Of a DNA stretch of 64,000 nucleotides, positions 23,801-35,800 are shown one piece after another. A program made the translations under genes and the position numbers. The stretch covers positions 992,001 to 1,056,000 of the forward strand of contig NZ_JACHCG010000001.1 of NCBI RefSeq assembly GCF_014200595.1, given 5' to 3'. Source of the stretch: Pedobacter cryoconitis. Lineage in GTDB: Bacteria > Bacteroidota > Bacteroidia > Sphingobacteriales > Sphingobacteriaceae. Position 1 is the stretch's first letter. Each line of letters begins with the position of its first letter. The notes below the pieces were generated by a model that did no database searches, was not told the DNA's origin, and worked only from the letters and a program-made list of their open reading frames with translations.

Positions 23801-26800
23801 ATGAACTTGTTTTATTTAACAGTAAAGCCGTTCCTTATGCTGAAGAAGAAACCTTTGTCAGCCTGTTTGCCGCACAAGTTGTCCGCACGCCTGGGGCAAC
23901 TGCACTGGTTTATGAAAATGATGCGGTGACTTACCAGGAATTGGATGAACGCACTAATCAGCTTGCGCAAATGCTGCAAAGTAAGGGGATAGGAGCAGGA
24001 TCATTTGTGCCATTATGCATCGAACGTTCACTGGATATGATTGTCGGGCTGATTGGTGTCTTAAAAGCAGGCGCCGCCTATGTGCCGGTTGATCCTGATT
24101 TCCCACAAGACAGAATTAACCATATGCTGGCTGACACTGCTGCAACGGTCATTGTGACCAGCAGTGCTTGTCTGAATTTATTAATCGAAAGCAATGCTGA
24201 GGCGATCATACTGGATACTGCTATATTAACAAATTATCCGGTTACTGCGGTAAACAAGCCTATTGATGCCTCCAGTCCGGTATATATAATTTATACTTCC
24301 GGAAGTACAGGTAAATCAAAAGGAGTAATCCTGACGCACCGTAATCTCACAGATTATTTAGCAGGATTACAGGATGCGCTTCCGATAGCAACATGTCTTT
24401 CATTTGGTTTGATGTCCAGTATCGCAACCGATCTTGGAAATACAGTATTGTTTACCGCATTCCTGAATGGTGGGGCTTTACACGTCTTTTCTAAAGCTGC
24501 CATTACAGATCCATATCAGCTGAAAGCTTATCTGGCTGAGCATCCGATAGACTGTATCAAAATTGTTCCGTCACATTGGAAGGCGCTTTCGATGCCTGAT
24601 TTCTTACTGTTGCCAGAAAAGCTGCTCATTTTTGGAGGAGAAGCACTTTCGGCAGAGTTGATCAATAAAATCAGGGCTTACGGCAGTAACTGTACGCTGG
24701 TTAATCATTACGGGCCTACAGAAACTACGATTGGTAAACTATTACATATCGTGAAAGATGGGTATGCTTACCAGGAAAACATTCCGGTTGGTAAACCATT
24801 TTCTAATACCAAAGTATATGTAGTGAATGCCAGCGGACAATTATGCCCTGTAGGCGTACCGGGTGAACTACTTATTGGAGGACATGGGGTTGCTTCAGGA
24901 TACCTGAACAATGCAGCGTTATCCGCTGAGAAATTTATCAATGATCCATTCTCCGATACCAGCGGTATTCGTTTCTATCGTACAGGAGATACCGTTAAAT
25001 ATTTAGCTGATGGCAATATCCTGTTCATCGGACGTGGTGATGATCAGGTTAAAATCAGAGGTTACCGTATAGAACTTGGAGAAATAGAAAGTGCACTCGC
25101 CGGATGTACCCAATACGTTCATCAGGCGGTTGTACTGGCAAGACCTGACAATGCAGGTAATAAACGCCTGGTCGGTTATATTGTCCCTAAAGGTGATTAT
25201 AACAAGGATGCGATTGTTGCCTATCTGAAAAACAGGCTGCCGGATTACATGATTCCGTTGCTTTTTGTGGAACTGGAAAAACTTCCGCTCACTGCTAACG
25301 GGAAGGTTGATAAACGTGCTTTACCAGAGCCTGATGTCAATAGCCTGTTAACGAATGCTTATGTAGCACCGCGTAACGAAACAGAAAATGTACTGATTGC
25401 CATTTGGCAGGAAGTTTTACGCCTGGATAAAATAGGGGTACACGATAACTTCTTTGAGCTGGGGGGAGATTCAATTATTACGATTCAGGTAGTGAGCAGA
25501 AGCAGAAGAAGCGGTTATGTATTGTCACCTAAAGATATATTTACCTGTCAGACTGTTGCCCGTTTATCGGCACAACTTGCTGTACAGGAAAACAATAAAG
25601 TAAATGCAGAACAGGGAACACTCTCAGGAAACAGTGGATTATTACCAATCCAGCAAAAATTCCTGAATAGCATTAATCCTGTTAAATCATTCTATAACCA
25701 CCATATCACCTATGCAATAAATAAAGACGTTGCTATAGCAGACTTATCAGCAGCAATCTCTGAGCTTGCCGTTTACCATGATGCGGTTCGTTTTGCTTAT
25801 CAGCAGACAGCAGCAGGGTGGGAGCAGACTTATACTGCTCAGCATGTGGTGCTTGAAGTTATTGATCTACAAAATAAAGAAGCAGGAGAATTCGATCTGG
25901 CATTGGCTAAGCATACTGCACATTACCAGGAAAGCCTTGACCTTGAAAAAGGTATTTTATTCCGTGCGGTGTTGTTTTTATCGCCATCAGCAGACCATCA
26001 GCTACTTTTTATTATCCATCACCTTGCAGTTGACGGGGTTTCATGGCGTATCCTTTCGGATGACCTTGAATTGCTGTTACAGCATCCAGGACAACCAGCT
26101 GCTGTGGTATTAGGCGCTAAAACAAGTTCTTACCGTCAATGGTATGCTGCTTTAGCAGCTTATGGCAATAGCCGTGGTTTACAAGGACAGCAGGGTTATT
26201 GGGAGCAGAATTCGCGCGGTTATGTGCCTTTACGGACTGATCATAAACCAGAAACAGCGATTACTATCTCGGATATGGATACGGTAATGGTTCAACTGGA
26301 TAGTTCAGCAACCAGCAAACTGCTTCATGAAGTTTCATCAGTTTACCATACAGAAATCAATGATCTCTTGTTAAGTGCACTGGCGCTTACTTTAGCTGAC
26401 TGGAACAAGACTTCAAAGGTTTCGATCGGACTGGAAGGTCATGGTCGAGAAGAAATTACCCGGGATATTGATACCAGTCGTACTGTGGGATGGTTTACTA
26501 CTATTTACCCTGTGCTGCTGGAAACTGGAAATGATTATGGTCAGGTCATTAAACAGGTCAAAGAAACATTAAGACAAATACCTGATAAAGGATTGGGTTA
26601 TGGCGTACTGAAATATATCAATCAGTCTTTACGGGCTGATGATCCATGGGATGTACAATTCAATTACCTGGGACAAGCTGGTGGAAAACAGGTTACCGGT
26701 AAAATGGCACATCCGGGATGGGAAACCTTTGGTTCGGCAATGGGCAATCAAACCCCTGTTTCTCAACCACTATCTGTCGCCGGGATTATTCAGGATGATC

Positions 26801-29800
26801 AACTCGTACTTTACTGGAGTTACAGCAACAAACATTTCCATAGCGAAAGCATAGCAGAAATGGCTGCGGCATATCTTGAAAACCTGGAATCGTTAATCAA
26901 ACATTGTATTGAACAGCAGGAGGTAAATAACTATACGCCTGCCGATTTTGGATTAGCAGGTGAAGTAAGCATTGAGGAATTGGACCAGTTTCTGGACGAA
27001 AACTTTGAAGGCAAGCCGCGCAGAGCACAAATAGAAAGTGTTTACAGGTTGAGTGGTTTACAAGAAGGAATGCTGTTCCATGGAATATTTGATGCACAGA
27101 CCAGCTCTTCTTATGTAGAACAGTTTTCAGGAGAGTTAACCGATCTGGATACGGATGCTTTCATCCAAAGCTGGAACTACTTGCTGAAACAACACAGTGT
27201 GCTTAGAAGCGGGTTTTATGCCAATGCTTTTGCTATCCCGGTTCAGTGTGTTTACAAGGAAATTGAAATGCCGGTTACACTGGTTGATTATAGTGACAAA
27301 ACTGCTAAACAACAACAGAAGGCTATCCGTGATTATGAAAAAGCAGACCTGAAAAAAGGGTTTGACTTTACCACGGCCCCGCTGATGCGGATCTTCCTGA
27401 TGAAGCTGAGTGCGACTAAATACCAGCTTTGCTGGACGTATCACCACATTTTAGTGGATGGATGGTCTATGCCGGTATTGATGGGAGAATTGCTGAAAGC
27501 CTATGAATTATTATCGGCGGGTAAACAATTACCTGTACCAGCAGCAGACCGTTATGAAGATTATATCCGTTACATCGAAAACCGCGATGCGGCCAAAGGA
27601 GAAGATTACTGGCGCAATTATTTAGCAAATGTGAGTGAAGGTACCTTGTTGCCGTTTATTAGTGCAACAACAGACCGGAATAAAGGAATAGGCGTATACA
27701 GTACCCATCATCTGGTGCTGGATACGGAAACGACTTCCCGTTTGTCAAAATATGCACAGCGTCACCGTATTACGATGAATACGCTGGTACAAGGTGTCTG
27801 GGCTTATCTTTTATATCGTTATACCGGTCGTACTGAAGTAACCTATGGGGTTACCGTATCGGGAAGACCTGATAATTTACCTGGTGTAGAACGTGCAGTA
27901 GGGATGTATATCAATACATTACCGTTCCGTGCACAGCTGGATGAATTACAAACTGTAACCGCATGGTTGCAAAATATCCAGGGAGAACAGCTGGAAAGCC
28001 GTGAATATCAGCATATCGCATTGAACGAGATTCAGCGCTGGGCGGGTATTCCGGGAGATCTTTTTGACAGTTTACTGGTCTATGAAAATTATCCAGGTAA
28101 CCCGATTACTACGCCGTCGCTTAGTTTACAGGTTGATCAGGTAAGAAAAGAAGAACATACCAATTACCCTCTTGGTGTAGCCGTAATGGTTGCACAAGAA
28201 ATCACTGTATATTTCAGTTATAATACTTCATTACTCACTAAAGGGTATATGGAGGCTATTTCAGGACATTTTGAACAGGCCATTACGGGCATGACCAGTG
28301 CAGATAACCTTTTGTTGAAAGACATTGAAATACTTTCTGCCCCTGAAAAACAGCAATTGATTCATACTTTTAATGCGACTGCTTCAGCTTTCCCTGGATC
28401 CTGTACAATTATCGATCAGTTCAATGCACAGGTGGCGCGTACACCAGATGCTCCTGCATTTATTACAGATCAGGTGACCATGACTTATCAGGAGCTGGAT
28501 CAGCAGGCAGGCCGCCTGGCAAATTACCTGCGTGATCAGGGAGTCGGTGCAGAAACACTCGTCCCATTATGTCTGGAAAGATCTCCTGAAATGGTGATCA
28601 GTATTATGGCAATCCTGAAAGCAGGGGCAGCCTATATACCGATAGATCCTGATTATCCGCAAGATAGAATCCGTTTCATGCTCGAAGATACTGCTGCTAC
28701 CATAATGATCAGCAGTAGTCAATGTGCCGCTTCATTACCCGCCGATGGTCTTAAAGTTATTCAGCCGGATATTGAATGGGAGCAGATTAACAAATATGAC
28801 TCCGTTACTGAAGTTACGCTAAGTCCGGATAACCTGGCTTATGTGATTTATACTTCTGGTTCTACAGGTAAACCAAAAGGTGTACTGATAGAACACAGAG
28901 GCGTAGTGAGCCTGGCTTTAAGTCAGCAGCACGCACTGTATCTGACCGAAGGAACCAGATGTTTGCAGTTCGCTTCTTTTGGTTTTGATGCATCCTGCTA
29001 CGAAGTATTTAATACCCTGCTAAGCGGGGGGATCCTGATCCTGCCACAAAAAGAAGACTTACTTTCTGAGGAAAGTTTTGGGGCTTTTGTGCAAAGACAT
29101 GGGGTAGAGGTCGTTCTTTTACCGCCATCTTATCAGCATATTGTTAAAGACGTTCTGGGGCCAATTACTACAATTATCTCAGGAGGTGAGGCGCTGAACA
29201 GGGAGGATGTGCGCTATATCAGTGCTAAAGGGGTACGGGTGCTGAATGCCTATGGCCCTACAGAAAATACGGTAGTGACTACGCTGACCGACCAGCCTAT
29301 ACAAGAAGATAATGTGGTAGTGATCGGGAAACCGATAGCCAATGTACAGACCTATATCAGGGCCGAAAACGGACAATTATGTCCGGTAGGTGTTGCCGGT
29401 GAGCTCTGTGTGGGCGGGGTTGGTGTTGCCCGTGGTTATCTGAACCGTGCGGAATTAACAGCTGAAAAATTCATTGCAGACCCTTATTCAACTCTGAAAG
29501 GTGCCCGTTTATACCGTACAGGTGACCTTGCACGCTTCTTGCCGGATGGTAATATCGAATACCTGGGCCGTATTGATGACCAGGTAAAAGTGAGAGGGTT
29601 CCGTATTGAATTAGGTGAAATTGAAGCAGAGCTGCAATTGTGCAGGCTGGTCAATGCAGCTGTTGTAGCGGTTAAACCGGATCTGAATGGAAACAGCAGA
29701 TTGGTCGGTTATATTATTCCTGAGGGAGAATTTGATAAGGAGGCTATTATCGCTTACCTGAAAGAAAAACTACCGGAGTATATGGTGCCGGCTATATTGC

Positions 29801-32800
29801 TGCCTATAGCAAAAATACCTTTGACGCCTAATGGTAAGGTGGATAGAAAAGCCCTTCCACAGCCAGACAACGATGCTTTAACAACAGGTAACTATGTGGC
29901 ACCGCGAAATACACTGGAAGAAAAAATTGCAGTCATCTGGCAGGATTTACTGTCTATATCAAGAGTAGGTATACATGATGACTTTTTTGAACTTGGTGGT
30001 CATTCGCTGCTTGCGATGCGTATTATTTCAGCGCTTCGTAAAACATTACAAGCCGAGATAACAGTCAAAATCCTGTTTACACATAAAACAATAGCTGCAT
30101 TAGCGGTTTACATCAGCGGACAAGCTCCGCATACCGCGAGAACGGCTATTGAGAAAAAAACAAGACCTGAGCATATTCCGCTCTCTTTCAATCAGGAAAG
30201 ATTATGGTTTATCGATCAGCTGGAAGGAAGTATTCATTACCATATCCCTGCTGCATTGAGATTAAAAGGGCAGCTCAACAGGGTTGCGCTGGAACGGGCC
30301 ATATGTCAGCTGGTTAACCGTCATGAAGTATTGCGTACTGTCATGCTTGAAGAGGATGGAAAAGCCCGTCAGCATGTAATGGGAGAGTATTTATGGCAAT
30401 TACAGGTGACCGATCTTATTCATCAGCAGCAAGACTCCTTGCAGGATGATATCCGTAAACTAATCATGAAGCCATTTAACCTGGCTACAGACCATATGCT
30501 GCGTGCAAACCTGATCTTACTCGATACTGAGATTTCGGTATTAGTGCTTACGATGCATCATATTGCTTCTGATGGATGGTCGGTAAGTATCCTGGTGAAT
30601 GAGCTTGCAGCTTATTATGAGGCATTTACTTCTGGTAAAGCACTTGAATTACCGGAGCTGGCCATTCAATATGCAGATTTCGCAATCTGGCAAAGGGAAC
30701 AACTGACACCGGTATTACTGGAAAAACAGTTGAATTACTGGAAAAAACAATTGAGCGGAACAGAGGCTCTTCAGTTACCCTCAGATTTCCAGCGTCCGGC
30801 AATGCAAAGTAAAAATGCTGCCAGTTATGCTTTTGTCCTGAAACCTGAAATGCTGGAACAACTTCACGCACTTTCACGTCAGCAGGATACCACGTTGTTT
30901 ATGACTCTGCTGGCTGTTTTCAAAATATTGCTGTCACGTTATAGCGGTCAGGAAGATATTTGTGTAGGTACTTCGATTGCAGGCAGGGTACAGCAGGAAA
31001 CTGAAGACCTGATTGGATTCTTTGTGAATACATTAGCCCTTCGCAGTCATCCTGATCAGGATGTTTCTTTCCGGACATTTGTTCAGCAGGTCAAAGAAAC
31101 TACACTGGATGCTTATGAAAATCAGGAACTTCCATTTGAAAAAGTAGTGGAGGCAGTAGTGAAAGAAAGAGATCTGAGCCGTACACCTTTATTCCAGGTG
31201 ATGTTTGAGTTACATAATACGCCTGAAATGCCGGAATTGAGCCTTGGAGAGGTCGTTGTTTCCTCAGAGGATATTGATGCGGCTACTGCTCAGTTTGATA
31301 TGACGTTTAACCTGCTGGAAAGTAATGGAGAGTTAAATGGATATATCACCTATTGTACCGATTTGTATAGTGAAGCGACAATTGAGCGTCTGAGTATACA
31401 TTTTGAAACTTTGCTGAATGCTGTTATTACCTCTCCTGATAGTCTTTTAGGCCAGCTTTCTATGCTTAGCAGTACAGAACAGGAACAACTGCTGAAAACT
31501 TTCAATCATACAGAAACTGCTTATCCGCAAGATCAGACTGCAATAGGGATTTTTGAAGCACAGGCTTTACTGTATCCTTCTTCAACTGCTTTGGTTTTTG
31601 AAGATACAGTTTACACTTATCAGGAATTAGACGAGCGTTCTAATCAGCTTGCGGGTTATCTGCGCAGCAAAGGAGTTTCCATTGATATACTAGTCCCAAT
31701 TTGTTTAGCGCGTTCAGCGGAGATGGTTGTAGCGATTTTAGGAGTCCTGAAAGCAGGCGGAGCTTATGTTCCGATTGATCCGGGTTATCCTGAAGACAGG
31801 ATTGCTTTTATGCTGGAAGATACCAGCGCTTCAGTTGTAATCACGACCAGTGATTTGAAAACAAGTATCGCGGCTTTTGCTTCAGTGGATACGGTTTTAC
31901 TGGATACCGAAAGGGAGAAAATCAGCACATGGGCAATTAGCCGTCCATTGAATCCTGCCGGGCCTGGCGATCTGGCTTATGTGATTTATACTTCTGGTTC
32001 TACCGGCAAACCAAAAGGGGTAATGGTGGAGCATGCAGGGATGCTGAATCACCTTTATGCTAAAATCAATGATTTACAATTAACAGCAGAAACGGTCGTT
32101 GCCTTTACTGCTTCTTATACTTTTGATATTTCCGTTTGGCAGCTGTTCTCCGCTTTGCTTTGCGGAGGTAAAACAGTGCTCTATTCTTCAGAAAGAATTC
32201 TGGAGCCAGCGATTCTGATTGATGCAGTGGAAGCGGACGGAATTACAATCCTGGAGCTTGTTCCTTCTTATTTAAATGCTGTTTTACAAGAGCATACATT
32301 AGCTCACTTAAACAAATTGTCTTACTTGCTGGTGACAGGAGAGGCGGTAAGCCAGCCTTTATTAGCGCAATGGTTTGCCCATCCGCACTATGGCCGTATC
32401 CCGGTAGTCAATGCTTATGGGCCTACTGAAGCATCGGATGATATTTGTCACCACATCATGTACGAGACCCCTTCAAGGATCAATGTTCCGGTAGGTAAAC
32501 CAGTACAGAATATGCGTATTTATGTACTGTCTGCCAGTGATCAGCTTTGCCCTGTGGGGGTACCGGGTGAAATTTGTGTTGCCGGGATCGGGGTATCCAG
32601 AGGTTACCTGAACAGATCAGAGCTGACTGCTTCACGTTTCGTGGATACACCATTTGAGGCCAAAGGCAGGATGTACCGTACCGGAGATCTGGGGCGCTGG
32701 TTACCGGATGGGACAGTTGAATATCTGGGCCGTATTGATGACCAGGTCAAAATCCGTGGTTTCCGTATCGAGCTTGGAGAGATTGAGAATGTATTACAGC

Positions 32801-35800
32801 AGCATGAGGCGATTGTGCAGGCTGCGGTGATCGTCAAAACTGATGAAAGTGGAAACAAACGTTTAGTAGCCTATGTGGTTGCAGAAGGTGTTTTTGATCG
32901 GGAAGTTACGGTAAGCTGGTTGAAAAATCATTTACCGGAGTACATGGTTCCAGGTCTTTTTGTTGCCATGGATGAGTTGCCTTTAACGGGTAACGGGAAA
33001 ATAGACCGTAAAGGTTTACCTGATCCTGATATGGGCACTTTACAGACAGGTGTTTATACCGCTCCGCGCAACGAACAGGAAACTATTCTTGCTGAGATCT
33101 GGCAGGAACTCCTGCATATTCCCAAAGTAGGGATTTATGATAACTTCTTTGAACTGGGCGGAGATTCAATTATTACGATCCAGGTAGTGAGCCGTGTACG
33201 CCGTGCCGGTTTCAGCCTGCATCCGCGTGATCTGTTTATCCATCAGACCATTGCAGGTTTGTCTGCTTGTATGGCGGCAGCAGCAGAAAGTGCGTCATCA
33301 GGAGAACAAGGTTTACTGGAAGGGGAGAGTGGTTTACTGCCAATTCAACAACACTATTTTGAATCAGGTAGTCAGGAATTGTCTCATTATAACCAGAGTG
33401 TTTTCTTAAGTATCGATAAAAGCATCACCTCATCAAGGTTAAATGAAATCATCAGCCAGCTGGTTGCTGCACATGATGCCCTAAGGTTTACGTATGAGCA
33501 CACAGGAGAGGGTTGGAGACAGGTGTATGGGGATTATGCAGGGTCACTGGAGATAAACGATCTGAGGAGCTTAAAATCGTCAGAACTGGCACAAACTATT
33601 GCTGCACACAATGACAGGTATCAGGCTAGTCTGGATATTCTGAAAGGAACACTTTTACGTGCTGTACTAATCCTGACTCCGGATACCACACCACAAAACC
33701 GCTTATTGCTCGTGGTTCACCACCTTGCAGTAGATGGTGTTTCGTGGCGTATCCTGCTGGAAGACTTTGAACAGTTGTTAGCACAAAAACCATTACCAAA
33801 ATATAAGACAGCTTCTTACCGTCAATGGCATCAGGCATTACTGAATTATAGTACTAAAAACAGCGTGCAGCATCAACGTGGGTACTGGGAAAATGTGGTC
33901 GCTGCGGCTAAGCCAATGCGCACGGTTCATACTGTTAAAAGAGCAGTAACCGGCGCGGAAATACAGCAGCATAATACGAAGCTGGACGCCTTGCGCACCC
34001 GCCAGTTATTGCAGGATGTACCTCGTGCATACCATACTGTAATCAATGATTTATTACTAACTGCGCTAGCACAGACTTTAGTCACTTGGAATAAACATTC
34101 CACTGTAGTGGTTGGTTTGGAAGGGCATGGCAGAGAAGACTTTATTCCGGGTATTGACATCAGCCGTACCGTGGGCTGGTTCACTAGTTTATACCCGGTT
34201 ATGCTGTCTGTTTTGCCGGATGCAGCGGCTGGTTTACAGTTGAAACATGGTAAAGAACAACTTCGCTTAGTTCCTGATAAAGGTCTGGGTTATGGAATTT
34301 TAAAATATATAGACAAGGTTCAGGCCCTGCAAGGGACAGATCCATGGGAAGTGGAGTTCAATTATCTCGGACAACTGGATAACCTGGTGAAAGAAGAAGA
34401 CAATTCACTGCTGTCAGGTGCTTCGGAATCTTCGGGTAAAGCGATCTCTGGCAGTCATCCTGTCAGGGAACTATTGTCAATAAACAGCCTGATACAGGGT
34501 GGTGAATTGCAGGTGAACTGGAGTTTTAGCAGCTTGCATTTTACACCGGAAGCCATCGCAGAAATGTCATCGGCTTACCTGGAAAATCTTGAAAATCTGA
34601 TTGCACATTGTATCACTACAGAGACTCCGGTATTCACTCCTTCAGACTATAATCTGGGAGAAGAAATCACCAATGAAGAACTTGATAAATTCCTGGATGC
34701 AGACCACCATGGTTCGCCCCGGAAATTGCAACTGGAAAGTATGTCGCGTCTGAGCGGTTTGCAGGAAGGAATGCTTTTCCATAGTTTATATGATGATCAT
34801 GCGGGTGCCTATATCGAACAATTTACGACGGTGCTGACCGGCGTTGAACCAGAAATATTTGCAAGAAGCTGGGATCAGTTACTGCGAAACCATAGTATCC
34901 TGCGCAGCGCATTTTATTACAATGAATTCAAAATACCGGTGCAATGTGTTTACCGTGAGGTGAAAATACCAATGCATGTGGTGGATTGCAGTAAAATGAG
35001 TAAAGAAGAACAGGAGCAGTACATTCATAACTATGAGCAGGCCGATCGTTTACAAGCCTTTGAGCTGACCGCAGCACCGCTGATGCGTATTCACCTGATC
35101 CGTATACAGGAGAACCGTTACAGGTTATTCTGGACTTACCATCACGTATTGCTTGATGGTTGGTCACTTGCAGTCTTGCTGGGAGAGTTACTTCAGGTTT
35201 ATGAGCAGCTGGTTACTGGTCAAACCGGGCTGGCAGCTTCTGAAGACCGTTATGAAGACTATATCCGCTACATTGAGCGTCAGGATAAGGAAGAAGCAAC
35301 CACTTACTGGAAAGAATATCTGGATGGTCTGGATGAACCAAGTTTACTGCCTTTCATCAGTGCGACCGCAGACCGTACCAAAGGAATTGGGCTGTATAAA
35401 GATGAAAGCCTGCACCTTGACCGGGAAACTACGTCCAGGATCACCCGTTATGCACAGCGTAATCACATTACCCTGAATACACTGATGCAAGGGGTATGGG
35501 CGTACTTATTATCCCGTTATACCGGAAATAAAGACGTGGTATATGGTGTGATTGTTTCCGGACGTCCGGATGACCTGGCAGGCGTAGAACAAAGGGTAGG
35601 TATGTATATCAATACCTTGCCTTTACGTGCTTCTACAGCTACCTTACAACCTGTTTCAACGTGGTTACAAGAGATTCAGGCAGATCAGATCAGCAGCCGT
35701 AACTACCAGTATACGACTTTAAATGATATTCGCAGATGGTCTGCGGTGTCGGGAGAATTATTTGATAGTTTGCTGGTCTTTGAAAACTATCCTGTAGATA

